Assembly: GCA_033060915.1 (NCBI GenBank)
Contig: CM065382.1
Location: 7,497,001 to 7,561,000 of the forward strand
From: Euryodendron excelsum
Lineage: Eukaryota > Streptophyta > Magnoliopsida > Ericales > Pentaphylacaceae
Length of the DNA: 64,000 nt
Direction: 5' to 3'
Under the pieces are notes generated by a model. The model ran no database searches. It saw only the letters and a list, made by a program, of their open reading frames with translations, and was not told the DNA's origin. Shown piece after piece: positions 50,944 through 63,170 of this stretch (position 1 is the stretch's first letter; every line of letters begins with the position of its first letter). The position numbers were made by a program, and so were the translations under genes.

Positions 50944-53900
50944 TCACAACTTCTTCACCAAGAGATCAACTCCATGTCCGGGCTCTATAACCAGGTGAAG
51001 AGCCGGCGAGTGAGTATAATTGGGGGAGAGAGAGAAAGAGAAGTTGGAGAGAATGAGAGCAATTAGGATCTTGAGTTCAACCATGGCCAAGTTCTGTCCG
51101 AGACAAACCCGGGGCCCGACACCGAACGGCATGTAGAGGTGCGGCAGCTTGCATGCGCCGGTGATGCCATTGGTGAACCTGTCCGGGTTGAACTTGTAAG
51201 CATCTGGTCCCCATATTTCTGTGTCGGTGTGCAATGTCACCACCAGGGTCCATAGGTTGACGCCCTTGGGGACATTAATGTCCCCGAATTTCATGTCCTT
51301 CAAGGCCTCCCTTGATACAACGGATACCGGAGGATAGAGACGCAACGTTTCGTGAATCACCATGGTCAGCTGCAAATCGAAGTTGACATTTGACATTAGT
51401 AACATGTATGTATATATATATATATATGCTGGTTTTGCTGCCGCAACAATATATTGAATACCATCTTTGATGATACTTTTTAAAAGTTTTAAATGAATAA
51501 ATAAGATGATGTACAATGATGACAGAACCAACCCAAACCATGGAATCAAAACTCGAGTTGGTTCGGTACTATGGGATGATTTATTTAGTTCTAAGTCCAA
51601 GAAGATAAAACCTATAACGATTTTTTCTTTTTAACTCTTCTGAATCCAATACGGCCCTATTCAACCCGACTCGTGCACACTCATTCCGTAACTAGCGGCC
51701 TCATCAGTGGCGGAGGCAGCTTTAGCTTGGAAAGGGCAGCTGCCTCCTGGAAATTTTCATAAATCGCATTTTTAGCTACGGTTTTAAAAATGTTGTTCAA
51801 TTTTTTCTCGGAAAATTTATAAATGTCCCTCCTCATATTTTAAAAATTATATTTATGTTTGAAATCTTTTTGATTTGACTCTCTAAAAATTTATAAATAA
51901 CCCCTTAAATAGTAATTTTACTTTAAAGATTTATTTATATATTATACAATTATATATAAATATATGGAACATGTACCTGTTTCATCTTCCGGAGCATGTC
52001 AGAATCTGGAATTTGGCCCCCGCAAACTTCAAGAACCTCGGCACGAACGCGCTCTTGCCATTCTTGATTTGCAGCCAAAAGCATAAGGCACCATGTGGCT
52101 GAAACTGCAGTGGTCTCGTAGCCGGCCAAGTAAATGTTTTTGCAGTTGTCGACAATGAATCGATCAATGGCATCTTGGCTCAAGTCACTATTTTTAGCAC
52201 CTTCAAGCACCATCTGCAACAGGTCCTTCTCATACCCAGCTTGTGTCCTCTCTTTCACTACCTGTAGGATCAATGTCCGAACCTCCTTTTCTAGTGCCCA
52301 TGTCTTCCTGTTGTGCTTGGTAGGAAGATGCCTGCGGTGACATAACATTAAAGCAATTTTACCGTGTTAGATTAAGTGTTAATTTCACTTTGTACCTTTA
52401 CACTTTATATCAAATCTCACTTTAAAATTTTATTTTTAATTATAACAATTAAGTGCTTTCACTTTTAATCTGTTACAATATCATCCATATATATGCATGC
52501 TAACACTTCTATTTAAAAAATGGGTAAAAAAATTTGAACGTAACAAGCACATGGCCAAAATTAAGAGGCAAATTTTTTTTAAAATTTAACTCATTCCCTT
52601 ATGCTATGTTTGAAATCGGAATTTATCAAGAAAAAAGTAAATGAAAATAAAAATGTAAGGAAAAATAGAACAAAATGAAAGAGGTTTTTTGTTTTTTTTT
52701 TTTCTCACATTTTTTTTTCCATCACCAAATCCTTGATCCAAACAGAGTCTTAATAATCTATCACAAATCCCTTGAAAATCAGTCTAAATCATTAATGTAA
52801 TCAATTTTGTGGTATATATATAATCTAGTCAAACTGTAAGTAAAAACTCCAATTCAACTTATGTGCGATATGCGTTCATTTTTTAATTAAAAAAAAACTA
52901 AATTTTACAACTTTATCCTCTAAAAAGGTCATTTGCTTGTCGCATAAAAACTTTTCTTTCATTTCTCAAATAAATGTTAGCAAAAGGTGAAACTATAACA
53001 AATTAGAAGTATATGAACTTAATTCCTATAAATAAAAATAAAAGTCCTAAAGTGAAATTTAGTGTAAAATATAAAGGTACAAATTACAATTAATTTTAAA
53101 ATTAACTAAAAAGATCAATCTTATTAGTAGTGAAGAAATGGAAGAAATCATACCTCATGCCGGGAATGATAGAAAAAGCTTTCTTGGATGCAGCTTCCTG
53201 AAGGCCTCTGAGCCTCTTAAAAATTTCTTCCCCCTTGGAGAAGTTGCTACCGAAACAAGCTCTCGATATTACATCCCCGGAGAAGCTTCTCATGTCCTGA
53301 TCGATTTTTATGTCCGCAATTCCTCCCTCACTCTCAATTCTTCCCTTCCAGGCGTTTATCATCGTAACTGCAGACTCTGTAATTAGATTCATCATTCCCT
53401 GCAAGAATTTCAGAAGCAAGCAAATATATATATCATATTGTTTTATATGTTTGAAACTAATGCTATGTGGCGTTGCCAAATATCGTACCTTAACCTTCTC
53501 CATGTACAATTCAGGAGCCAGAATTTTCCTCTGATGAGCCCAAACGGTCCCATTTGAAGTTAGAATGCCCTGGCCAAGCAGAGCGCCGCGCTCCTTTTGC
53601 TGGTAGGTGGGCTTCCCCAAATCCAAGGATGTGCAAGTGGTTATCTCTCTCACCATGTCAGGTTGGTTCACATGAAGTATTTGTATGTTTCCCAGAGAAA
53701 ACATAAATACTTGACCTGTTGGAAATCATTTTATGAAACCATGTTTTTCAGTTTGGAAAGGGAATTGGAAAATGGAGGGAAAAAGTATTGTCAAAAGGCA
53801 GGACGCATGTTCAAAGTCGGCAACTCGACTTCAGATCTCTTTTTCAGTCCACACTTTGGCCTGGACTGAAAAATTAAATATCTGCATATATATATATATA

Positions 53901-54282
53901 TATATAAATATTCGTATATATACATACATGTTGAATATCAATGACGATGATGATGGTGGTGGTGGTGGTGCAGATTGCAAAATATATACATACCGTAAAG
54001 CTCCCTCCATTTCTCGAAGAAGGGAAAGAGAGCAGTGGCACAATCATGGGTGATGGGCGGTTTGGCAGTTGGGTCCTTTGCCGGTGCAGTTCGGGCCTTC
54101 CTGATCTCTCCAATATTTCCAAGTAGAAAAGTTGGTGGCGGGCCACTGATCCCCTGCTTGATCAGCTTTGATCGGAGCCTACCTGGCTCCGCCACAAGCG
54201 TATTATATAAACGTAGAAACAATCTAAATACACCCACTAAAGCAAGGGAAATGAACATCTTCACCAAAATGTGGACCTCCAT
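50944..54282 (-). CDS. CYP714: Cytochrome P450, CYP714 type (513 aa), five exons
   Basis: Haem monooxygenase anchored in the ER membrane. CYP714 members hydroxylate or epoxidise gibberellins, so a role in gibberellin turnover is inferred, not shown. CDS = complement(join(50944..51369,51977..52331,53154..53398,53489..53715,53994..54282)), 1542 nt, all GT-AG, phases consistent. N-terminal membrane anchor (LVKMFISLALVGVFRLFL), hinge GISGPPPTFLLGN, I-helix AGYETT (323-328), K-helix ETLR (379-382), FNPDRF (432-437), haem loop FGVGPRVCLG with Cys461. ATG 54282 chosen (GCCATGG context) over an in-frame ATG 51 bp upstream at 54333, since the anchor follows directly. Intron 3 is almost wholly a MITE; intron 4 carries the end of a CAGTGGCGGA element. 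Subfamily not resolved. Confidence 0.93.
51695..51930 (+). mobile_element. Fragment of a CAGNGGCGGA-type element in P450 intron 4
   Basis: Starts CAGTGGCGGAGGCAGCTTTA, then GGGCAGCTGCCTCC and AAATTTATAAAT/CCCC words like those of the 48215-50632 arms. The other end is not seen, so it is a fragment. Confidence 0.5.
52365..53107. mobile_element. MITE filling P450 intron 3
   Basis: The left arm (GTTAATTTCACTTTGTACC, TTTATATCAAATCTCACTTT, ATAACAATTAAGT) pairs with the reverse complement of the right arm (GTTAATTTTAAAATTAATTG, TTTGTACCTTTATATTTTAC, AATTTCACTTTAGGAC). Arms of about 110-130 bp, overall about 740 bp, no coding capacity. Confidence 0.72.
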
Positions 54283-54385
54283 GGCCAATATTTTGCCACT
54301 TCTCTTGAATGCTAGCTTCTCTATCCCACACACAAACTGTTTTTCCTAGGGCAATTGGGCTCATTCATCTCCTCCAATCCGAGCT

Positions 54386-54398
54386 CTTTACATATAGT
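54386..54398 (-). promoter_or_regulatory. Weak candidate TATA box of the P450 gene
   Basis: Minus-strand AACTATATGTAAAG about 105-115 bp upstream of the ATG at 54282. Position fits; the match is poor. Confidence 0.25.
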
Positions 54399-54797
54399 TA
54401 GCATTGGAGGGTGTTTTCGTAATTTAACTCGAGATATTCTAGTCTAGTATATACATGACTAGAAGACCAGAGAAATCAACCACAAGAGTCTGTAAAATTT
54501 TCCATTTTGAATTATTTATGGATGTGAATAATAGGAAACAAAGAAAGAAAAAAAATGCACCAATGTTGGCTTCGTTGGTCTACGGATACATGTCACTTAA
54601 ACTATGTTTCTTCTATTTTGGACCCACTGACATGGACCTGTTACATTACGAGTGCAAAATAAATAATGATTTGATGTTCTAAGAACACTGAATAATTACT
54701 CATTGAGAAAATTTTTGAAATGAACGGAACCTACTGCACTTTCGGATGAGGACTAAATTATTACTCTTAGAAAGAGTGATCTTGGAGAAAGTGAATA

Positions 54798-54822
54798 ATG
54801 TGGAGGGGGAGGGGGAGGGGTC
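54798..54822 (+). repeat. G-run tract (GGAGGGGGAGGGGGAGGGG)
   Basis: Four G-runs separated by single A, the classical G-quadruplex pattern, about 520 bp upstream of the P450 start. Confidence 0.7.
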
Positions 54823-55427
54823 AATATTCACCATGTTTGGGTTGTTTTCAAGGAGTGAAGAGAAATGTATGGAGGGATTGCAAGGGAAAAGAGAACCCTC
54901 AATTTGAGTACTCTTATTCTGCTAAAAAAAAATTAGGAGAAAATGGCGGAAAATCAAGTTCTTTGTTACTTTTTTTTTAAATTGCAATTTGCACATATAT
55001 CCCTTGGTTTGGGAGAACGTTAAGTATAAAATTTTGCATTTTTTTCCTTTTTATAATTATTGTCTAAAGGAAACAAGAAAAGAGATGCGTCCCCTCTCTT
55101 TTGTTTTCATTTTCCACATAACCTATACTCCTCTTATGCATTCAAACACAACGTTAACTGGATTTTGCTTGTCTTCCGTTCCTACTAGAATCTACTTCAA
55201 GAGCAGTGAAAACGGAAGAGCCACGTTGTTACAATTTTCAATAAAACTCAAAACAATTAAAATATATTTCGGTGTCAAATAAATTATTAATTTTAAATTT
55301 TTTTATCAAGTATTATAATCATATGCGTACAGATCTCCAATTCTAAAAGTAATTGAAAATTAAGAAATCTGAGCCAAGTTAAAGTAATGGGTAGAGAAAG
55401 ACTGAAAAAATTATTTATGTGGTACTA

Positions 55428-55614
55428 AGGGCCCGTTTGGTACAGTTTTTTTAGTTTTTTTAATTTTGTGTTTTTGACTTATAAGTAAAAAAGCTAAAAA
55501 AAAATTTTGTTTTTTTTTTACTTTTATAAGCTAAAGATAAACGAAAAAATTAACTTTTCTTCTTACAATTTAAAAAAAAAAATAGACGAAAAAACCCTAC
55601 CAAACAAGTCCTAA
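55428..55614. mobile_element. MITE of the TTTGGTA family
   Basis: Inverted ends GGGCCCGTTTGGTACAG and CTACCAAACAAGTCC around A/T-rich arms with TTATAAG words. Confidence 0.7.
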
Positions 55615-55885
55615 AAAGGTTTCACATGAATTTTCCTCCACTTGAGACAAAATTGGTTGACTCGTAGAGTTTACTGAAATGGGAAATCAAGACAACATTG
55701 TATTAGATGAAACCTGAAAGGGTTTTTTAGTCTCGCTCTCTCTCTCTCTCTCTCTCTAAGTTTCATTGGTCACGAGAAACACAACCCATTCTATTTCACC
55801 TTTTTGGGATTTTCCTCGTAATTTTCTGTCAAACCTTAGTCATAAAATATACTTTTCGGCTTCAAACTAATGGGATGGAGATTCA

Positions 55886-56075
55886 GGACCATGTTTGGTA
55901 CAATTTTTTCAAGCTTTTTTGGCTTTTTTTTTTTTTGACTTCTAAGTAAAAAAAATTGGATTATTTTAACTTTTTTTTTTTTACTTATCTTAACTTATAA
56001 AAGCAAAAATAAAAATAAAAAAAATTAGTTTTTTTTTGTTTATAAAAAAAATTAAAATAAAAAAACTAAATTTAA
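55886..56075. mobile_element. MITE of the TTTGGTA family, right end unclear
   Basis: Left end ACCATGTTTGGTACAATTTTTT followed by TTGACTTCTAAGTAAAAA and complementary T/A arms; the far end lacks a clean ACCAAA copy. Confidence 0.5.
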
Positions 56076-56504
56076 GTTCAGCCTCAAGGAGCCCTTCTCC
56101 CTTTCTTTTCTTTGTTTTTTTTCACTTTATTGGTCAATATTATGAAAGTTTATATATATAAACTCAAGGGATACGTGTTAATATATATAATGTGCTAGGG
56201 TCAATATTGGCCAACCTCCACCAGCTGCCTCTGATCAGAGAAGAGCCTGCTTTTCTGGGCCGTTGAAAATTGATTTTTGAGTGTGACGTTATTCTAAACC
56301 GTTGATCAAATATTGTTGGCTCAGGAATTAGACCGTCCTGGTAAGTTTAGTTTGGTGCACTGTTACAGCTAACTGTACGATGACCAAAGCCCTCCTTTTT
56401 GACTTCTCCCTATCAGGAAAATCTGGACTTACATAGGGCCAACTAAATTTTGTTATGTTGGTCTCTAATGACTTCAGCAATACTTGTGCTCATTGAGTTT
56501 CAGG

Positions 56505-56682
56505 ATTCGTTCAGTACAGGTTTTTTTTTTTTAATTTGGTTGGTTGGCTTTTTTTACTTATAAGTAAAAAAAATAAATTTTTTATTATTTTTTTACTTAT
56601 CTTAGTTTATAAAAAATAATAATAATAATAATAAATTAAATAAAAAATACTTGAAAAAATTGTACCAAATGAACCTTTAATC
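56505..56682. mobile_element. MITE of the TTTGGTA family
   Basis: Left GATTCGTTCAGTACAGGTTTTT, right TTGTACCAAATGAACCTTTA; TTATAAG arms and a central (AATAAT)n. Confidence 0.62.
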
Positions 56683-57432
56683 TTTTAACAAAAAAAGGGT
56701 ACATTGGTGTAGGTCACTCTAAGCGTCGTTGTCTCTTTAAACGATCTATGCCTTAATTGGTGAATTACGGATGTTTGTTAGTCTTTGAAAGAGTTTTATT
56801 TGCTAACAGTCTACTCGGGAAAAGGAAGGGAAAATTTAAAATTTTTTCTCCTTTTTTCATTCTCTTATTTGATTTTACTTATGAGAGAAAGGGAATGGAA
56901 AGGAGAGGGGAAGGAAAACAGAAAAAAAATAAAAATTAAATCACGTATATGTCTTTCTTTCTCTTCTTTCCTTTCACTTTCTTTTTATTTTTATTACAAA
57001 ATTAAACATAGAAAGGATAATCTTTTTCATTCATTTTTTTTTTCTTTCCTTTCTTTTTCCCTCTCTTCCCTCCCTAGTTTCAATGAGGTTCTAAGAGTGG
57101 AGCTGAAGGGCTCGGCCTTCAAAATAAAAATGTGAGGTCAAGCCAACCATGAAATTGGGGCATTGGAGATTGAATTTGGGTGGTGTTCTTGATAGAACCA
57201 TCTAAACATCCTACTAATAAGTTTCTAGCACCTGAACTGAACCATACGTTAACTTTTGATCTTGAATTTGTTGGAAAAAAAAAAAGAAAAAAATAGGTAA
57301 AGAAAATGAAATGAAAGGATCAAAAAAAAATTTTCCTTTATTTGGTTGTGTAGAAAAAATGATAAGTCAAAAACATCTATTTTCTATTTCACAATATATA
57401 AATAAATAAGAAAAAAAGGTGGCATGCTATTG

Positions 57433-57665
57433 AGTGCCGTTTGATTTAACTTTTTTGTACCTTTTTTGATTTTATTTATTTGGCTTATAAGTAAAAAGAG
57501 TTAATTTTTTTCAATTTTTTTACTTTTAACAGGATAAGATACGCAGAAAAGAAAAAAAAATACAAAAAAGCTTTAAAATCCCTTTTTAAAATTTCTTTTT
57601 TTCTTATAAACAAAAAAAAAAAGTCAAGCCAAAAAACTCAAAATAAATTAAATCAAACGGGCCTT
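57433..57665. mobile_element. MITE related to the TTTGGTA family
   Basis: Inverted ends GCCGTTTGATTTAACTT and AATTAAATCAAACGGGCC; arms of poly(T)/poly(A) with GGCTTATAAGTAAAAA. Confidence 0.65.
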
Positions 57666-58491
57666 GAAAGAGATGAGACAACAAAAGTGAAAAATGCCCT
57701 GTGCATTAGGAAACATTGAGAGTAACAAGCAGCGAAAACTTCCACGGTACATGTTTCATTATCGCATAGACTCGAAAAGGGTTCTGCAAACAAATGGAAG
57801 TTTAATAATTTTGTCGGGCTGATGCTAGTAAATTTCATTCTAAAATCATAGCCGCTGACCCACCAGGTGACCGTCCATGGAATGATTTATCATAGGTTAA
57901 AGCCAACCATGCGTACGAATTTTCTTAATTAACTGCATCAAAATCTAGTTATTTTCACGGCGCTAATTGCTCTGGAAAACTAATTAGTTAAAGTCTAATA
58001 CCAAGTCTAAGTTCAAGGGTTGAGTTGGAGTGCTTCGGCAGAATTTCAAGGGATGTGGACCCCATAGGGTTTTTGAAGTCTCACCCACCTTCTTTCTCCT
58101 AGCAAACACAAGGAAATGGAGGAGTCAAGACGAAGAAGATAAGGTAGGTGGATGGGCATTCACATTGCAAGAACTCTTTATCAAAACTTGCCACTCACCC
58201 CATAATACTAATAATTATGCTGAAGGAAATAGTGCTTGGATCATTTTATTTTAATTACTTTTTTTACATGTTTTTTTAATTAAAATTTAATATTTTATTC
58301 TTTTGAGCTTTTAAATTATGCTTGACTTTTTTTTTCAAACAAATAAAGGTCTCCTTCATCATAGGCCGCGGAGGGTTTCGCTTTTTATATTTTTATCTAC
58401 AATAAAGTGGCGCAGTGAAAACTTTAAAAAAAAAAAAAAAAGAGTGGTTAGTAAAAAATGGCATGAGCTAGTTAAATAGGCTGACTTATAG

Positions 58492-58710
58492 GGTGGTCGT
58501 TGCTTTTTTATTTTTACTTTTCGGTTAACTTTTTTTAAGTTTATAAGTAATCAAGTTAAATTTTTTTGACTTTTTTATTTTTACTTTTGTTTTTTTACTT
58601 TTCTTTAGTTAAAGTAAAGATAGAAAAGTAAAAAAGTTAGAAAATTTTGACTTTTTTATTTGCAAGTTTAAAAAAAATTTGATTAAAAAATTGTACCAAA
58701 CGAACCCTGA
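58492..58710. mobile_element. MITE of the TTTGGTA family
   Basis: Left AGGGTGGTCGTTGCTTTTTTA, right ATTGTACCAAACGAACCCT; T/A arms with GTTTATAAGTAA. The ends pair with a few mismatches. Confidence 0.6.
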
Positions 58711-58936
58711 CTCATAATTATACTCCTGTGATTAAAACCAAAAAAATTCCTCTATCCATGAGGGAACATATTGTTAGAACATAAACTATGACCAATAAAA
58801 AAATAAACAAAAAAAAAATGTTGGATATGGATGCCCATCTAGAAAGACTGTAGATTAAGCTCACAAATGACTATCAAAGATCCCCTCCTTAATTTGGTCA
58901 ATAATGACTCCTTTGTACATAGTAACCTTTGATCCC

Positions 58937-58945
<9 letters not shown>

Positions 58946-58968
<23 letters not shown>
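58946..58968 (+). repeat. (GT)n microsatellite
   Basis: About eleven GT units after a short (TA)n. Confidence 0.9.
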
Positions 58969-59125
58969 CAAATTCAATTTTAAGATTGAATTGCACCAAA
59001 TTTCCAACACATGCAAGGACCAACTGAGAAGGAAATGATAAGGAATGAGAATTCAAAGTCGTGAGTGGATCAACAGTGATCGGTAAAAGATATATATACA
59101 TAGTGGTAAACTCATCAGGAGATAT

Positions 59126-59434
59126 TTTGTAGTGACAAATGTTGGGTCTTCCACGGTATTTACATATGAACAATTTTCAAAGCCTTCGTTGTGTAGTGAC
59201 CTCCAAGAGCTGCTGGTTGTTAAGATGGAAAATTGATAGAAAACAATGGGCCGGTCCACTGGTACGACTACTGCAAATTAACATAAATCACCATCGAATT
59301 AAGTCATTTCTTAAACTGAATATATATACACATATATATGTATAACACACCCAATACTTTCGCGATCACACTATGGAAATGACACCAAATATCAAACTCT
59401 ATTATTTATCGAAGCCCCAACCATTGTGTGGCTT
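59126..59434 (+). repeat. Direct repeat, unit 1 (about 309 bp)
   Basis: TTTGTAGTGACAAATGTTGG through CCATTGTGTGGCTT; matches unit 2 at 59686-60003 at well over 90% by eye. The (TA)n inside differs in length. Confidence 0.9.
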
Positions 59435-59685
59435 ATGACGAGAAAATATTCAATGCAAAGGTGATGTCATGTTATTAATGCTGACGTAGTATTACAAGTT
59501 AATGAAATCCGTTCACGTATAGATGTTGTGATGAGATATTATATTAGTTAGTGGGATAATGTGGATAAAATATTTTAACTCTTTAATTTTAAGAAATGAA
59601 AATAAAAATTATATTTTGATACATTTTTATTAATTTATAAGACTACATCAACATGATGATGTGACATTACCGTTATACTGAATAA

Positions 59686-59880
59686 TTTGTAGCGACGAAT
59701 ATTGGGTCTTCCACGGTGTTTACATATAAACAATTTTCAAAGCCTTCTTTGTGTAGTGGCCTCCAAGAGCTCCTGATTGTTAAGATGGAAAATTGATAGA
59801 AAACAATGGGCCGGTCCACTGGCACGACTACTGCAAATTAACATAAATCACCATCGAATTAAGTCATTTCTTAACCTGAA

Positions 59881-59915
<35 letters not shown>

Positions 59916-60003
59916 CACACCCAATGCTTTGCGATCAGACTATGGAAATGACACCAAAGATCAAACTCTATTATTTATCGAAGCTCCAACTATTGTGTGG
60001 CTT
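59686..60003 (+). repeat. Direct repeat, unit 2 (about 318 bp)
   Basis: TTTGTAGCGACGAATATTGG through CTATTGTGTGGCTT; 560 bp downstream of unit 1. The spacer 59435-59685 is unrelated to either. No gene recognised in either unit. Confidence 0.9.
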
Positions 60004-60769
60004 GAGAGAGTTTAAATGTACACTTGTGGAGAGGTCATTTTCATATTTTATACATGTGTCGTCGTAATGAAATTTTTACTATCATCTAAATAAACACCTT
60101 TTAACATTACTGCTAAGTTAGTTGAGAGATTATTCAATGCTCGGAGCATGAAGTGATCTTACTCATTTTTTTATGAAAATTTTCGAGTCTTGCGATTAAG
60201 TGAGGTTATCAGTCCCGTAAGTGAATACAAGCATGTACATTTTTTTCAAAAGCCCACGAAAAAAGTATACAACCCACGAATCCAAAGAGAAGACAATAAA
60301 TCAAGAACCTAATAAACTCTCATCATTGAATTCTGTTCATAGGATAGAAATCCCAACAATAGAATTTGGAGTCCATGTTTGATTTTCTTTGATCATATCC
60401 TCTTAATTTCCTTTACTTTATGGTAAGTCATATAAATCAAAACGAGTTTGGGGATCAACTAAACCAATGCTTTCATGCTCCATTAATTCGTTACTGGACG
60501 TGGGTTTACACGTAACGTGTGGGACACTTAAAACATGAGAAAATAGAACTGAGTGATTTCATGTAGCAAATTTGCACAAATATGAGTATTAACTTATTAT
60601 TATACTAAAAATGGACACGCATATAAGTGTGTCAATAACTTTCACTAACCCACTATAAGTATTTTTTTTAAATTTGAAAATCAAATAAATTAGTAAAAAT
60701 CATAAACTACTTTTTTTTTTTTAAAAGAAAGCAACTACCGAGGAGCATCTAACTGCACTAATTAAATCT

Positions 60770-61185
60770 AACGGCTTTCTTGACAAGACCATCAGAGGAT
60801 GAGCAATAGATCGTGATAGAGCCTGAGCTGCCACCCTGACGAGGGCCCCAAATAAAGGAGCAATCTAACAGATTAGACTCTACTTTAAAATCTTCTACAA
60901 AATATTTAATCTCCCACCTACCAACGAGATTATATCCATCCAGAAAATGAATAAGCACCGCTGAATCTAATTTAAAAATCACTTTAGCATAGTTATTCTT
61001 CCTAGTCATCTGACGTGCCACACAGATTGCTCAAGCTTATGCATCAAGGGTTGATGACACTCTTAACCTACCAAAATTGATATTAATGACTTTTCCTTCC
61101 GAATTCTTGGCAACAACAGCAAAGTTCCTCTTTTCTGAGCATTGTTGAAAGCACAGTCACTATTAACTTAACATAGTTCTCACTT
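60770..61185 (-). pseudogene. Decayed RNase H-like (RVT_3-type) fragment
   Basis: Minus-strand reading gives NSDCAFNNAQKRG, then after a frame change FAVVAKNSEGKVINI, FGRLRVSSTLDA, two stops, and ARQMTRKNNYAKVIFKLDSA, GRWEIKYFVEDFKVES, CSFIWGPR. This is the order of the RNase H-like domain found at the end of plant LINE polyproteins and in stand-alone copies (D-G-A, E-A-x-A, E-S-D). Stops and a frame shift make it dead. Confidence 0.6.
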
Positions 61186-62904
61186 GAAATAAGCCTAACT
61201 TGTAAGTTAATAAAAAAAGGTAATGCTATACAATTAAAAAATTTAAACAGAATTTATCACCAGAATGATATAATTAAGTTGTGGGTCTATCACTTTAAAA
61301 TAAACAACCCATCAAGATACTTATTTATTATAAAACTACCATCGCCATATCATTCTGGTGTAAAATTTTGTACAAAAATTTTAAAAAAATAATATTTTTT
61401 AATAAAAATGAATTATTACCTACCCTATACATATGTGCGTGTGTGTTTGTGTTTATACTTATATGCTGATCAACGCGAACAATGGAATAACAACTTTACG
61501 CTCCTGGATGTCTGCATTAATTACGGGGCGGGAAATTAGAGATAATTTAACTATATTGAAGTCTTGAATGTAATACCTTGTGATTCAGGTTGAATGTGAA
61601 AGATTTTGCAGCCTTTTTTTATTTTAATTTACACAGCCAACATTAACCCTTGATTTCGGAGCTACTGCTAACGTTTCAATCGACTTCAACTACAGAGAGA
61701 CTGCGTACTTGGAAAGGAAAGTCTGACATGCCGCAATTTGACCACTGTGATCCTTCTAGATTCTACTGCCCTTTTATTACAGGGATCGGCTCACCAAATT
61801 CTAATCCTCCATTGTCCTCGGACTTTTTTTTTTTTATCTTCATAGGACATCTAACATTTTCTCCTTTTTCTTATTTTCTCTCCCTAAAGTGCAAACTACA
61901 AAAAAATCATCTCTCCTTAAAATGTATAAATCATCCCTCATCATATTTTTAATGGAATTTCAGGAAAACGTATTTTCAGTGAATTTCTATGTTAAACACT
62001 AGTTAGTTTTCTTCTAATAATTGGTTTTCTCCATTGTTTTCGACAGTTCTTGTGCCCAAAAAAAAAATTACATTGGTTGTGGCTTAATAAATCTCCAGGG
62101 ATTTGATTCAAAAAATAATATTTTCATCACTTTTGATTCATTGAAGCCAAATCATCAAAACATCGCAACTCAGATCTGGGATTTTATAGGCAAAAAAGAA
62201 ACATGGAAAGCTTTACTTTTGTGAAGGCAGCCATGGGTTGAGAGTCTTGAGACTCTAGTGTTTTGTTGGATTATAATATTTGGACTTTGGAGCAAAAGCA
62301 CGTTAAAACAACATAAAAATGGGTTTCTAGAAAGAGAAGAGAGAGGCGAACGAGAAGAGACCGACAAGATCGTCAAGGGCTGATTCCGTTTCAACAATAG
62401 AATTTTTATATGACGTGAGTTTTTGTAAACCTTTGAATCATTAAATGCACACATGGTAAGTGGAGATTTATTTGCTCTTGTAGGAATATGGAGGATTGGG
62501 ATTTTGAGGGGATTTGGATTCTCTATTGGAATGAAGATTTGAATTCTATTGATTGAGATATTAACACGTCAATTAACATAAAAATAAAGTGTTCAGATAA
62601 GTTGATTTAAAATTTATTTAAAAATAAATAATTTTATAGTTATATATAAGGAAATAAATTTTAATACAAAACGACATAATTTTAGTAAAATATGTGATAA
62701 AATTATATCTAAGTCATTGATTATGAAATTGAGATCTTCATTCAAATTCATGGAATGGAAAAAATCCAAATCCATTTTGAGGGGAGCCGAAACCCATTAC
62801 ATGCCATCATTCCCAATTTGATAGAGGAAATGATTATAAAATATTAGTCCAATCTATTCCTACACAAATTTAAGAGTGGTTAATTCAGAGAAATAATACT
62901 ACTC

Positions 62905-63170
62905 TTAGAAGGAATGGAACCTCCGAAACTTATAAATACACCATGTCATTGAGAAGAAAGTGGCGCACAACTGAGAGCTAGAATATATATCTTTCTTTCG
63001 ATTTATTGAGATTAAGTTTGTCTAATTATATCTTTGGAGTACCATTGGTCTAAAGAAAGTCGACGCATTCTCACCATCTTCTACTCTTGCAGGCTCTCGA
63101 GTGTTCATCTTAAAGGTTTGTTACGCAAATTGAGGCTTACGAAAAATCCCTTCCACATACAATATCTATA
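62905..63170 (+). mobile_element. LTR R-U5-like remnant
   Basis: Same word order as the 3' part of the Gypsy LTR at 42420-42652: TATA-like CTTATAAATACACC, then CTTTCTTTCGATTTATTGAG, TTTGGAGTACCATTGGTCTA, AAGTCGACGCATTCTCACC, CTCTTGCAGGCTC. Similarity is low; probably a related family. Confidence 0.35.

Noticed and set aside
54283..54333. Upstream in-frame ATG of the P450 (adds 17 aa)
   Set aside because: The extra residues (MCGIEKLAFKRSG...) precede the membrane anchor and are unlike P450 N-termini; ATG 54282 has a good context.
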